15,288 nucleotides of DNA from an uncultured Christensenellaceae bacterium (GTDB lineage Bacteria > Bacillota > Clostridia > Christensenellales > Borkfalkiaceae), in the NCBI GenBank assembly GCA_910587365.1, contig CAJUKJ010000023.1, positions 1-15,288 on the forward strand, in the 5' to 3' direction. Each line of letters begins with the position of its first letter. The stretch's first letter is position 1. The position numbers and the translations under genes are program-made. This document shows, piece after piece, positions 1-7,230 of this stretch. The notes beneath the pieces were generated by a model. It saw only the letters and a program-made list of their open reading frames with translations. It was not told where the DNA came from and did not search any database.

Positions 1-86
1 AAAGTGCAACTCTTATAAAATTTTTGTTTTTTAATCCCTATGGGAATTGCGCTTTTTCCGCGCGCTTTTGAATTTGTATTAATTTA

Positions 87-1238
87 TTATTTTGAAAGCT
101 CGTCCGCAAGCTTTGTAAGCTGTAAACTCGCGCTTTCGTCCAATGCCGAATTTACCGTAACGTCGGTATTACAGAGGGTTATATTTTTAAAGCTTTCAAA
201 CGACGAGCGCATAAGCTTTGCCGAAACGGGAGCCCAGCTTCCGTTCTGGATAAAGCCCACCGTGCGGTTACAATAATTTTTAGCCTTTAACTTGTTTATA
301 AACAATTCGGTACAGGGCATAAGTCCCGCGTCGACAGTTACGCTTGCGATAACAAGCTTGTCATATTTAAACGCGGTTGCAACAGCCCAAGACATATCGC
401 AACGGTTCAAATCCGCAACCTGCGTTTTTACTCCTCTTTTTTCCAACGCGTCCGCAAGTAATTTTGCAACGCAAGCCGTATGCCCGTAAACGGAAGCATA
501 AGCTATAAATACGCCCTTCTCCTCATAGTTGTACAAGCTCCAACCGTTATACTTATCTATATAATAAGCAAGATTTTCGCTTAGCGTCGGTCCGTGCAGG
601 GGACATATTACGTTTATATCCAACGCTGAAACTTTTTTCAGTACTGCCTGTACGGGGTTGCCGTATTTACCCACTATATTTATATAGTAACGTCTTGCCT
701 CGTCAAGCCATTCCCCTCCGTGCGACAGTGCGCCGAACGTACCGAATGCGTCTGCGGAGAAAAGTACTTTATCCGTCTTGTCGTATGAAAGCATAACTTC
801 GGGCCAGTGTACCATAGGCGCAAACACAAAGGTTAAAACGTGCCTGCCGAGGTCAAGCACGTCCCCGTCCTTTACGGTAAGCTTATTGGGAATATCGCCG
901 TAAAACCTTTTTAAAAGTATAAACGTCTTTTCATTGCCGACTACGGTTGTTTCAGGATACTTGCCGAGAAATGCCGGCAAGCTTGACGAATGGTCGGGTT
1001 CAACGTGCGAAACTATCAGATAATCGGGCTTGTTGCCCTTTAAAACGCTTTCAAGGTTTGAAAGCCACTCGGCTGTCTTTGCGTCGTCAACGGTGTCGAA
1101 AACGGCAATTTTTTTATCCACACAGACGTATGAATTGTAAGACACCCCGTCGGGTACGGCGTACTGCGCCTCGAAAAGGTCTAAGCCGATATCGTCAACG
1201 CCTATATATTTAATGTCCTGTGTCACATCAAAAACCAT
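87..1238 (-). CDS. Flavodiiron protein (A-type flavoprotein), O2/NO reductase
   Basis: Soluble cytoplasmic enzyme that reduces O2 to water and/or NO to N2O, protecting anaerobes. The 383-residue length equals a minimal flavodiiron protein: an N-terminal metallo-beta-lactamase-like domain (about 1-245) and a C-terminal flavodoxin domain (about 246-383). Diiron ligands are readable: HVEPDH at 78-83, H144 in the motif PMVHWPEVM, D163 in SADAFG and H215 in CPLHGP. The FMN-binding loop is YASVYGHTA at 247-255. There is no C-terminal rubredoxin domain, so electrons must come from a separate rubredoxin or ferredoxin, none of which is adjacent except the ferredoxins further right. The ATG follows a CGGAAG ribosome binding site. 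It is monocistronic, with its own promoter and with the DUF1622 terminator just upstream. Substrate preference (O2 versus NO) cannot be read from sequence. Family identification is firm. Confidence 0.96.
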   Translation of the reverse strand: MVFDVTQDIKYIGVDDIGLDLFEAQYAVPDGVSYNSYVCVDKKIAVFDTVDDAKTAEWLSNLESVLKGNKPDYLIVSHVEPDHSSSLPAFLGKYPETTVVGNEKTFILLKRFYGDIPNKLTVKDGDVLDLGRHVLTFVFAPMVHWPEVMLSYDKTDKVLFSADAFGTFGALSHGGEWLDEARRYYINIVGKYGNPVQAVLKKVSALDINVICPLHGPTLSENLAYYIDKYNGWSLYNYEEKGVFIAYASVYGHTACVAKLLADALEKRGVKTQVADLNRCDMSWAVATAFKYDKLVIASVTVDAGLMPCTELFINKLKAKNYCNRTVGFIQNGSWAPVSAKLMRSSFESFKNITLCNTDVTVNSALDESASLQLTKLADELSK

Positions 1239-1265
1239 AATATACTTCCGTTAATTTTTGGTATA

Positions 1266-1294
1266 ATTTTACACGCTATCAGTGCGCAAGTCAA
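1266..1294 (-). promoter_or_regulatory. Sigma-A promoter of the flavodiiron gene
   Basis: Minus-strand -35 TTGACT (1294-1289), 17 bp spacer, -10 TAAAAT (1271-1266). It lies 28 bp ahead of the flavodiiron start codon and downstream of the preceding terminator, so it is well placed to drive that gene alone. Confidence 0.75.
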
Positions 1295-1300
1295 CTTTTT

Positions 1301-1346
1301 TTATATTAAAAACCGACGGAAAGTACTTTGCTTTTATCCGTCGGTT
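1301..1346 (-). terminator. Rho-independent terminator of the DUF1622 gene
   Basis: A perfect 10 bp stem AACCGACGGA/TCCGTCGGTT (arms 1311-1320 and 1337-1346) with a 16 nt loop, followed in the minus direction by a T-rich run. It lies 32 bp after the DUF1622 stop codon. Confidence 0.8.
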
Positions 1347-1378
1347 AAATTATTACAACATAGACAAATTTATATACC

Positions 1379-1789
1379 TTATTGCTTTTTATCCTTGTTT
1401 TCTTTGGGTAAATCGTTGGTAAGCGGCGTCTTTATGTCGTGCAGAACCACGTCGGGCATATTGCCGTTTTTGCGTTCGATTTTAATTTCCCACTGGATAA
1501 GGAACGCAAGCGCGGCACGCAGCAATATTATCGCACCCAATATCAACAACTCGCTCCATTCCCTTACGATAACCGTTCTTAAAAGCTCGCCACCCATTTT
1601 AAATTCAAGGGCAAGCGCGATGCCTTCGGCAAGCTTTAAGCGGGTGTGCGGCTTACGTTTGATAAGACCTACCACCGCCATTACTACGGCAATTACCAAA
1701 ACTACTATACCGACCAACTCTATCAGAAGAATAAGATAGCTTACCACAAGGTCAAAGACTTCCGATATTTTTTCATAAACTTCAAACAT
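1379..1789 (-). CDS. DUF1622 family membrane protein
   Basis: Small integral membrane protein of unknown biochemical role. The 136 residues show a first hydrophobic helix at about 14-43, a basic cytoplasmic-looking loop (GLIKRKPHTRLKLAEG), the conserved family core LEFKMGGELLRTVIV and then REWSELLILGAIILLRAAL with a second hydrophobic stretch. The C-terminal ~35 residues are hydrophilic and lysine-rich, probably cytoplasmic. The core motif matches what I know of DUF1622. The gene has its own promoter and terminator and is therefore a single-gene unit. The start ATG is preceded by a weak GGGG-type binding site. Function is not known for the family. Confidence 0.88.
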   Translation of the reverse strand: MFEVYEKISEVFDLVVSYLILLIELVGIVVLVIAVVMAVVGLIKRKPHTRLKLAEGIALALEFKMGGELLRTVIVREWSELLILGAIILLRAALAFLIQWEIKIERKNGNMPDVVLHDIKTPLTNDLPKENKDKKQ

Positions 1790-1822
1790 TTGAAATACCC
1801 CGTATCATACTGACTTATTATT

Positions 1823-1851
1823 AGTATAACACGCAAAATCACATTAATCAA
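1823..1851 (-). promoter_or_regulatory. Sigma-A promoter of the DUF1622 gene
   Basis: Minus-strand -35 TTGATT (1851-1846), 17 bp spacer, -10 TATACT (1828-1823), 33 bp before the DUF1622 start codon. Confidence 0.7.
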
Positions 1852-1866
1852 TAGCAAATTTAAAAT

Positions 1867-2010
1867 TTATGAGTAACGGTATTTTTTCCTGAACGCTATA
1901 AAGAAAATTACGGCTATGACGCAAGCGAATACCTCGGTTGCAAACATTGCGCACCAGACGCCGTCAACGCCGAACAGAAGCGGAAGCTCGGAGGAGCCGT
2001 TTCCGCAGTT
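1867..2010 (-). pseudogene. C-terminal remnant of a MATE-family efflux transporter
   Basis: About 40 codons read as the end of a MATE multidrug/sodium antiporter: LPLLFGVDGVWCAMFA, a hydrophobic last helix, and the terminal basic tail FRKKYRYS followed by TAA. MATE proteins are usually about 440-460 residues, so more than 90 percent of the gene is missing. The same frame stays open as far as 2085, but from about 2044 it runs through a terminator hairpin and is not credible coding sequence. The left boundary of homology is approximate. Nothing suggests that this piece is translated. The decay left the upstream promoter-hairpin-terminator unit (2044-2221) in place. Identification rests on the typical MATE C-terminal pattern and needs a profile search. 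Confidence 0.6.
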
Positions 2011-2043
2011 GGCGGGACGGTATTTTACATACTGCTCCTTTAC

Positions 2044-2083
2044 AAAAAAACAGCACCCGATTATTTTAAAAATAACCGAGCGC
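2044..2083 (-). terminator. Intrinsic terminator ahead of the MATE remnant
   Basis: Thirteen base pairs including G-U pairs (arms 2053-2065 and 2071-2083) with a 5 nt loop, then a seven-T run (2050-2044) on the minus strand. Confidence 0.7.
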
Positions 2084-2186
2084 ACCCGACATCTTCTCCA
2101 ACAACAGCTTTAAAAAAGCTTAGCACTGCGGTGCCGTTGTCCTCCGATGACCATATATTTAATTTGCGTAAACCTATTGTTTACTG
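2044..2186 (-). ncRNA. Candidate structured leader RNA upstream of the MATE remnant
   Basis: A predicted ~143 nt minus-strand transcript. It begins with the hairpin GTAAAC/GTTTAC (2168-2173 with 2179-2184). Next is an 8 bp stem ACAACGGC/GCTGTTGT enclosing small hairpins, among them AGCTTT/AAAGCT. It ends in a 13 bp stem-loop and T-run at 2083-2044. A promoter lies immediately upstream. A promoter, structured RNA and terminator ahead of a transporter gene is the usual layout of a riboswitch or attenuator. The downstream gene is now only a remnant. I cannot assign it to a known riboswitch class. Confidence 0.45.
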
Positions 2187-2192
2187 TTGGGT

Positions 2193-2221
2193 ATTATATA
2201 GGTATATAGAAAATATGTCCA
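2193..2221 (-). promoter_or_regulatory. Promoter of the candidate leader RNA
   Basis: Minus-strand -35 TGGACA (2221-2216), 17 bp spacer, -10 TATAAT (2198-2193). Predicted initiation near 2186 falls at the base of the first hairpin of the RNA. Confidence 0.55.
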
Positions 2222-2247
2222 GTAAAAATTTTATGTTTATTTTAATT

Positions 2248-3231
2248 TTATGAGTGAACCCAGCCGCCGACTTGCTTTTCGGTGTCCGACTCAAAATCTT
2301 CAAACGAAAAGTAAGCTATACCTTCATAGGACGGGGTTTCATCGTTTTTCAGATATATGGAAAAATCAAGCGAGTAATGCCGCCCGGAGTCCGTAAGTAT
2401 ATTCTGCGTGATTACCGAACACCATACTTCGGTAGCGTTACCGTCCCCATCTCTTTTGATTTCATAGCCTAAAACCCTGCAATTAAAATCATTTTCATTG
2501 TCATCGCTGTTGTAAAGCCCGTCCACGCGCTCCGAAAATAAAGGCGTTCCGTCAAAAAATTCAAAGACAGCCGCAATTTCCCCGTCAAGCCGCGCGTCCC
2601 GTAAAGCTTTTTCGCACATAAGACTTTTTACCGCGTCCGCATCTTTCCCCGCAACGGCTTTTATAAGGGTTGCCGACATTATGCCCAATTCCGCGTCAAA
2701 TGGCGAAGACCAACCGAAGCCCGCGCTGCAACGCTTTATATCTTCATAATCCCTGTCGTTTTCGTAAAGATTATAATTCGTCATTCCCTCTATTACACTG
2801 TCCAATTCAATAAAATGAACGTTTAAATATAATGTGTATTTCCTGCCTGCGTCCGTATTTATGAAAATACTGTTGCCAAAGGTATATTGCGTTATCTTGC
2901 CATAATCCTTTGAAACGCTTTCATAGCCTGTTGATTTGCTTATTTCATACGATTGGATATCGCCTTCCATAAACGAAAAGGTTTTTTCAATCTGTCCGTC
3001 TATATCCCCTATCTCCTGCGATTTAGGGCAAAACAAATTTTTAACGGCGGCAACGTCTTTATTCTTAAATGCGTCCATTATCGTTTCCGACATTTCGTAT
3101 CTCAGCTTTTCCGCACGGCTGCGCACCGCCCCTATTCCGTCCGAGCTTAAAAGCCAACAACCCGAAAAAACAGTTATACACGCGCATAATACCGCCAAAA
3201 CCGAAATAAAAATCAATCTGCAAGTCTTCAT
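2248..3231 (-). CDS. Lipoprotein with two tandem DUF5104-like repeats
   Basis: Exported, membrane-anchored protein of unknown role. The N-terminus is a lipoprotein signal peptide with lipobox FSGC; the lipidated cysteine would be C25. The mature part contains two similar ~140-residue units, each opening with a helix like IMDAFKNKDVAAVKNLFC or LIKAVAGKDADAVKSLMC, then a D-x-(D/E)-x-x-I segment, a phenylalanine-rich FSFMEG/FEFFDG turn and beta-rich sequence. This pattern resembles DUF5104 lipoproteins of Clostridia, which usually carry one unit; the duplication is notable. It is the last gene of an operon with the ACT-domain gene (16 bp away) and the ferredoxin. The start is supported by AGGAAG upstream. 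Assignment to DUF5104 is from memory of the motif, so moderate. Confidence 0.72.
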   Translation of the reverse strand: MKTCRLIFISVLAVLCACITVFSGCWLLSSDGIGAVRSRAEKLRYEMSETIMDAFKNKDVAAVKNLFCPKSQEIGDIDGQIEKTFSFMEGDIQSYEISKSTGYESVSKDYGKITQYTFGNSIFINTDAGRKYTLYLNVHFIELDSVIEGMTNYNLYENDRDYEDIKRCSAGFGWSSPFDAELGIMSATLIKAVAGKDADAVKSLMCEKALRDARLDGEIAAVFEFFDGTPLFSERVDGLYNSDDNENDFNCRVLGYEIKRDGDGNATEVWCSVITQNILTDSGRHYSLDFSIYLKNDETPSYEGIAYFSFEDFESDTEKQVGGWVHS

Positions 3232-3247
3232 AAAGCTTACTTCCTAT

Positions 3248-3511
3248 TTAATCTACTGTATATCCCGCACGTTCAAGTGCTTTTAAAGCCCCTGAATAAT
3301 TTTCTGATTTGGTAAAAATATAATCGGTATCAAAAGTGGACACGGCAAAAATACCTATTCCGTTTTCGGCAAGTATGACAGATATTCGCGAAAGTACGCC
3401 TGTCAATGAAAAATCAAGCGTACCTTGTATTCTGAACGCCCTCCATCCGTCTTCCCTGTCAACCGTATTATCGGGAACTTCTCGGGTTTCGCGTACGAGC
3501 GAATTTTCCAA
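3248..3511 (-). pseudogene. ACT-domain protein (CASTOR/GATS-like), apparently 5'-truncated
   Basis: The 87 readable residues match the C-terminal half of small (~130 residue) bacterial double-ACT proteins: EDGWRAFRIQGTLDFSLTG, VLSRISVILAENGIGIFAVS, then TFDTDYIFTK and a helix ending ALKALERAGY. Such domains bind amino acids or other small ligands in regulators. The N-terminal ACT half is absent. In frame, a TAA lies only about 14 codons upstream of the TTG that opens this stretch, there is no ATG, and no good ribosome binding site precedes the TTG. The preceding ferredoxin gene ends 34 bp away, so the front of the gene has probably been deleted. It might still make a single-ACT protein from the TTG. 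It sits in the ferredoxin-lipoprotein operon. Confidence 0.65.
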
Positions 3512-3545
3512 CCGTTCATTTATTATCAGTTTGTAGATAAATATA

Positions 3546-3740
3546 TTATTTTAGAACCAATGCTTTCTTGGGGCAAAAATCAGAACATTTACCACATCTA
3601 ATACATTTATCGTGATTTATTATAGGTGCGTCATAACCGTTTTGCGACAATGCTCCGACGGGACACACCTTAACGGCAGGACAAGGATGGTTTTGCGGAC
3701 AATTATCCTTAATCAAATTAAGTGTTTTTATCATATTCAC
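3546..3740 (-). CDS. Small 4Fe-4S ferredoxin-like protein
   Basis: A 64-residue cytoplasmic iron-sulfur protein. The second half has a canonical 4Fe-4S motif CIRCGKCSDFCP (C46, C49, C52, C56). The first half has an atypical motif CPQNHPCPAVKVCPVGAL (C14, C20, C26), resembling a known clostridial family of small single- or two-cluster proteins; I can count only one complete cluster plus the lone-cysteine pattern. Probably an electron carrier. The start is certain: a perfect AAAGGAG lies 6 nt before the ATG, preceded by a consensus promoter. First gene of the operon continuing with the ACT remnant and the two-repeat lipoprotein. Confidence 0.9.
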   Translation of the reverse strand: MNMIKTLNLIKDNCPQNHPCPAVKVCPVGALSQNGYDAPIINHDKCIRCGKCSDFCPKKALVLK

Positions 3741-3794
3741 TCCTTTATATTTTTTATAGCGATATTATATTCATCAATTTATTAAAGCGAATTC

Positions 3795-3823
3795 ATTATA
3801 CAACAAACGATAATCCTTTGCAA
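3795..3823 (-). promoter_or_regulatory. Sigma-A promoter of the ferredoxin operon
   Basis: Minus-strand -35 TTGCAA (3823-3818), 17 bp spacer, perfect -10 TATAAT (3800-3795), 55 bp upstream of the ferredoxin start codon. Confidence 0.75.
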
Positions 3824-3998
3824 CCTTTTAACAACAAAAAATAGTGCTTGGGAACTGTGTCGGATGCCGGATTATCGTATAAAAAGAGTTCAAATTCTCG
3901 CTTTTGGCGGGCGACAATGTACGCCATAAGAACCGTTTAAAAGGCAAAATCACATAGACTCAAAAACTGCAAAAAGTAGTCGCTCGGCACAAAGAAAA
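3824..3998. other. Intergenic stretch without a convincing gene
   Basis: Lies between the ferredoxin promoter and the EFR1 terminator. The only reading of note is a minus-strand run of 43 codons (ATG at 3927, stop at 3796) that would overlap the ferredoxin promoter and has no ribosome binding site. I regard it as non-coding or the relic of a dispersed sequence. Confidence 0.5.
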
Positions 3999-4033
3999 AA
4001 TGACTGACAAGATAGTTAGTCTTATCAGCCATT
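3995..4033 (-). terminator. Intrinsic terminator after the EFR1 gene
   Basis: Arms 3999-4012 and 4020-4033 give a 14 bp stem; the two A-C mismatches on the plus strand become G-U pairs on the minus strand, followed by TTTT. This shows that it works in the minus direction, after the EFR1 gene. Confidence 0.75.
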
Positions 4034-4064
4034 CTACGCTAAATTGAAATTTCTCGTTCAATCA

Positions 4065-4826
4065 TTATTTCTTGTAGTTATCAAACTTACATTGTTCGTA
4101 CACGTGTTTACCTATAATCGTAATCGCTTGTTTCGGGCAATTTGCGAAACAACGATAACACATAGTACATTTATCTCTATAAACTACTGTATCCGCTATT
4201 ACTATGTTCGACATCGGGCATATCGATACACACAAACCGCATTTTACACATTTACTCTCATCTGTTCTAATTTTGGTAAAATAATGCTTTGTTTTTCCGC
4301 TGAAATATAATCTCTGACCGAACACCCCTGCAACACGGTAAAAAAAATTCAATCCTTCTTTCGGAAATTTGCCGTTATTTATCCTATTGACAGCCAAGTC
4401 CATTTTGCGTTCAGCTTTTAATATTGTTTTGCGATTTTCGTCAAGTGATTTTTTCAATAATTTAACGTCCCCTATACAATCAGGCATTTTCAGATGTAAG
4501 CCACCTAAAATTTCCGCACCATACTTTTTGAATAAACGTGCCGAACATCCTGCGCCGTCGCCGCTGAATAAGCCCATAGTAGCAATTACAAATATTTTCT
4601 TGCCGCGCCATAGCTCGGCATTGTTTACAATAAACTCTCTAACTATCTTCGGCAAATTAGAATAATATACGGGATAGGCAAAAACAATTTTGTCGCTTGT
4701 TTTTACGGCGGCTATTACCCCCTCGCTCTCAATCGCATAGGAAGCACCGTTACCGTCAAGCTTATTTAAGACATATTCCACACAATATTTCGTGTTGCCT
4801 GTTCCACTAAAATAAACGCCTATCAT
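4065..4826 (-). CDS. EFR1 family flavodoxin/ferredoxin fusion protein
   Basis: Predicted cytoplasmic electron-transfer protein. The N-terminal flavodoxin-like domain (about 1-150) carries the FMN phosphate loop FSGTGNT at 6-12 and the FAYPVYYSNLP segment. The C-terminal part has two complete 4Fe-4S motifs: CVKCGLCVSICP (C193, C196, C199, C203) and CTMCYRCFANCP (C220, C223, C226, C230). This two-domain order and the 253-residue length fit the EFR1 family that is common in anaerobic Firmicutes; its physiological partner is unknown. Monocistronic: own promoter, terminator 32 bp downstream of the stop. The start ATG places the FMN loop at the very N-terminus, as is normal, though the GAGG site is rather far from it. 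Confidence 0.92.
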   Translation of the reverse strand: MIGVYFSGTGNTKYCVEYVLNKLDGNGASYAIESEGVIAAVKTSDKIVFAYPVYYSNLPKIVREFIVNNAELWRGKKIFVIATMGLFSGDGAGCSARLFKKYGAEILGGLHLKMPDCIGDVKLLKKSLDENRKTILKAERKMDLAVNRINNGKFPKEGLNFFYRVAGVFGQRLYFSGKTKHYFTKIRTDESKCVKCGLCVSICPMSNIVIADTVVYRDKCTMCYRCFANCPKQAITIIGKHVYEQCKFDNYKK

Positions 4827-4866
4827 ATAAATCTATATCCTCTAACTTACTGTTTATTGTACAACC

Positions 4867-4895
4867 ATTATATCAAAAACAAAATATTTATTCAA
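4867..4895 (-). promoter_or_regulatory. Sigma-A promoter of the EFR1 gene
   Basis: Minus-strand -35 TTGAAT (4895-4890), 17 bp spacer, perfect -10 TATAAT (4872-4867), 40 bp upstream of the EFR1 start. Confidence 0.75.
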
Positions 4896-4932
4896 GCAAA
4901 CAGTCAGGCTCGCTACTATTACTTTCAAAGAA

Positions 4933-4970
4933 TATAAAATGACCGATAAGACATTTGTTCTTATCAGTCA
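4933..4970 (-). terminator. Intrinsic terminator of the BspA-like operon
   Basis: A ~13 bp stem around TCTTATC with a 7 nt loop, then ATTTTAT on the minus strand, about 85 bp after the 95-residue protein gene. Its stem sequence closely resembles the EFR1 terminator at 3999-4033. Confidence 0.65.
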
Positions 4971-5052
4971 TCTAATGGTGGAAAATCATTGACCTAAATC
5001 GAACCGCCCACTCAATTATTTAAAATTTTTATACGCAACTGCAATTCAATTA

Positions 5053-5340
5053 TTATGTAAGCGGTGTGGCAGTTGATGCTTTTATTACTTGCTCCATTTC
5101 CGCATTTCCGATAGATATAGCAAATGCTAAGGCAACCTTTTGCGGCAAAATGAACCAAGTGGCTTTTCCTCGCGATTGCGGATATCCTAAATTGTTGCCG
5201 CTACCGTTCCAACGTATGGCGATTCGTTTTTTATCGTTCCATAATACGGAGGCAATAGAAAAATTATCTGCTTCGTCAGTATAAATAACTTTCACGTCCT
5301 TTATGTTTTTAAGTGGATAAATTACGTTTTCTGGTTTCAT
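5053..5340 (-). CDS. Uncharacterised 95-residue protein
   Basis: I do not recognise a named family, although the central block IRWNGSGNNLGYPQSRGKATWFILP looks like a conserved small-protein signature found as hypothetical proteins in gut bacteria (shown here only as its pieces RWNGSGNN, GYPQSRG and ATWFILP). No signal peptide or membrane helix; mixed beta-strand-like sequence suggests a compact cytoplasmic fold. AAAGGAG sits 6 nt before the ATG. Only 15 bp separate it from the stop of the BspA-like lipoprotein gene, so the two are co-transcribed. A terminator follows at 4970-4933. Confidence 0.75.
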   Translation of the reverse strand: MKPENVIYPLKNIKDVKVIYTDEADNFSIASVLWNDKKRIAIRWNGSGNNLGYPQSRGKATWFILPQKVALAFAISIGNAEMEQVIKASTATPLT

Positions 5341-5355
5341 AATAACTCCTTTAAT

Positions 5356-7227
5356 TTAATTTTCTTTTTCCCAAATGACAGGAGTAATTCCGTCCGTGTC
5401 ATAATTCCAATAGTTGCCGTCATCCGTAGGCTCGGTTGCACTGTAATAATACAGTATTGTTTTGCTTATTCCGCCACTACCTTTTATTTTGCTCCAATCA
5501 TCAGCCGTACCTTTATAAAACACGATACTGCAATTTCCAAACGCATAATTGCCAATGCTCATTACACTATCAGGTATGATTATACTTGTCAGGTTACTGC
5601 AATCATAAAACGCATAACTGTTGATTGTTTTGCAGTCGGTATGTATTTTTACGTTCGTAATATCGGTTGAATTCACTTTGTATAAAAAACCGTACTCACT
5701 GTTTTTTGTTGGCAAATAATAACAACCGCTATATCGTTTACATAAATTGTTGGAGAACGCCCCACTACCAATACTTATTACGCTGTCGGGTATGATTATG
5801 CTTGTCAGGCTACTGCACTCATTAAACGCAGAACTGCCGATAGTTGTTACACTGTCAGGTATACTTATGCTTGTCAGTCTACTGCACCAACTAAACGCAT
5901 AACTGCCGATACTTGTTACGCCGTCGGGTATGGTTATGCTTGTCAGGTTACTGCAACTGCTAAACGCAGAACTGCCGATAATTGTTACGCCGTCGGGTAT
6001 GGTTATGCTTGTCAGGTTACTGCACCAACTAAACGCATAACTGCCGATACTTGTTACGCCGTCAGGTATGGTTATGCTTATCAGGTTATCGCAACCCGCA
6101 AACGCAGAACTGCCGATTTTATTGATATTTTCTGATAATGTGATATTTTTTAGAGTGGTACAGCCATTTAATGCATTTGCCGCTATTTCTTTTATGGGTA
6201 AGCCGTCTATTGTTTCTGGTACCGTTATATATTGTGGATTACCTTTATATCCGATTACACTATAATATGTTTCGTCAAACGAAAGCTCAAATTCCAAAAG
6301 TTGCTCATTGGAGTATTTTGCATACAACACATAATTTTTTAAGCTGTTTTTAGGGATTTCGGTTATAGGCTCGCCGGAAAAATCGGCGTTTTCGTACCAA
6401 CCCGCAAAATTAGAACCCTGTTTTGTAGGAATAGGTAATGTGTACGGCAAATTATAAACAGTAAAAGATTCAAGGTAGTAATCGGGCATTATTCCGCCGT
6501 CCGTATTGTATGTGATAGAATAGTTTATAGCGTTCCACCTTGCCGTAAGCGTAATATCGTTATCGTACTGCCAAACGCCGCTTTCAATTTTACTGTAATT
6601 ATAATACCAGCCTGAAAATTCATAGCCCGCTCTTTCAGGTATAATAAGATTAACGGTTTCTCCCTTTTTTACCGTTTGCGTAGAAGACGGCGCATTTTCA
6701 TAGCCGAAATCATATATCAGATTATTCGTTTCGTAAGTAGGTTTATTTTCACCCGAGTTTTCTCCGTTGTTACCAGTATTATCTCCACCCGAGTTTTCTC
6801 CGTTGTTGCCAGTATTATCTCCACTCATGTTTTGATTATTGTTATCTATAATAGCGGCTTCTACCGTAGTCTTGTTAAAAAGACCGCCGTTTGTTGCCCA
6901 ACCGCTCGGAATTTTAATTGATACTGTGGAAACAATCGGCGTATTTGGTTCTAATTCTACGAAATTTGAATATATCGGTTCCGCAGCATAATCACAACGC
7001 AAACGTGCTTTTATTTTATGATTGGATATATTTGTAACATCTGCACAAAGATACCAAACTTCCAATCCCGAATAATTGGGGTCTGTGTTTCGTATATCAA
7101 CATAAACATTGTAGCGGCAAAGTGCCGATTGCTTATTTGCATTTTCGGTCTCGCAACCAACAATTCCGAACATCAAGCAAATAAAAGACGTTAAGATAAA
7201 GACTATCATTAAAATTCTTTTCTTCAT
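5356..7227 (-). CDS. BspA-like leucine-rich-repeat surface lipoprotein
   Basis: Predicted cell-surface lipoprotein of 623 residues, of a class linked to adhesion and host or matrix contact. The signal peptide ends in a lipobox GIVGC, so C25 would be lipidated. In order: a beta-rich N-terminal domain (about 35-130); a flexible spacer of asparagine/glycine/serine repeats (about 131-165); two InlB B-repeat-like (Flg_new) units around 170-305 with the markers YEFSGWYYN, TLTARWNA, SNFAGWYEN and VLYAKY; then about eight leucine-rich LRR_5 units (about 340-560), each like LTSITIPDGVTSIGSYAFSW; and a tail with DWSKIKG and NYDTDG. GGAGG lies 8 nt before the ATG, inside a possible upstream small frame. 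Transcribed with the 95-residue gene and preceded by an elaborate leader RNA. Confidence 0.93.
   Translation of the reverse strand: MKKRILMIVFILTSFICLMFGIVGCETENANKQSALCRYNVYVDIRNTDPNYSGLEVWYLCADVTNISNHKIKARLRCDYAAEPIYSNFVELEPNTPIVSTVSIKIPSGWATNGGLFNKTTVEAAIIDNNNQNMSGDNTGNNGENSGGDNTGNNGENSGENKPTYETNNLIYDFGYENAPSSTQTVKKGETVNLIIPERAGYEFSGWYYNYSKIESGVWQYDNDITLTARWNAINYSITYNTDGGIMPDYYLESFTVYNLPYTLPIPTKQGSNFAGWYENADFSGEPITEIPKNSLKNYVLYAKYSNEQLLEFELSFDETYYSVIGYKGNPQYITVPETIDGLPIKEIAANALNGCTTLKNITLSENINKIGSSAFAGCDNLISITIPDGVTSIGSYAFSWCSNLTSITIPDGVTIIGSSAFSSCSNLTSITIPDGVTSIGSYAFSWCSRLTSISIPDSVTTIGSSAFNECSSLTSIIIPDSVISIGSGAFSNNLCKRYSGCYYLPTKNSEYGFLYKVNSTDITNVKIHTDCKTINSYAFYDCSNLTSIIIPDSVMSIGNYAFGNCSIVFYKGTADDWSKIKGSGGISKTILYYYSATEPTDDGNYWNYDTDGITPVIWEKEN
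5770..6115 (-). repeat. Tandem ~69 bp repeats encoding the leucine-rich units
   Basis: Five or so near-identical 69 bp units, each coding a 23-residue LRR. On the plus strand they are marked by repeats of GGTTATGCTTGTCAGGTTAC and ACTGCCGATA. The high nucleotide identity of adjacent units implies recent duplication or gene conversion and makes unit number prone to change. Confidence 0.85.
6750..6832 (-). repeat. Short tandem repeat encoding the Asn/Gly/Ser spacer
   Basis: Two near-perfect ~36 bp copies (marker TCTCCGTTGTTACCAGTATT / TCTCCGTTGTTGCCAGTATT) encode the 12-residue unit GGDNTGNNGENS. This forms a flexible linker between the N-terminal and InlB-like parts of the lipoprotein. Confidence 0.8.
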
Positions 7228-7230
7228 TAG

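Noticed and set aside
1..86. TCCCTATGGGA hairpin near the left edge as a terminator of the flavodiiron gene
   Set aside because: The stem is short and is followed by A residues, not Ts, on the minus strand.
3885..3910. T-arm-like GAGTTCAAATTCTC suggesting a tRNA
   Set aside because: No consistent 5 bp T stem, no acceptor stem, D arm or anticodon arm could be built around it.
3796..3927. Minus-strand 43-codon frame (contains KREFELFLYDNPASD)
   Set aside because: Overlaps the ferredoxin promoter, lacks a ribosome binding site; probably non-coding or a dispersed relic.
5770..6115. Regular direct repeats as a possible CRISPR array
   Set aside because: The repeats are contiguous, in frame and encode leucine-rich units; there are no unique spacers.
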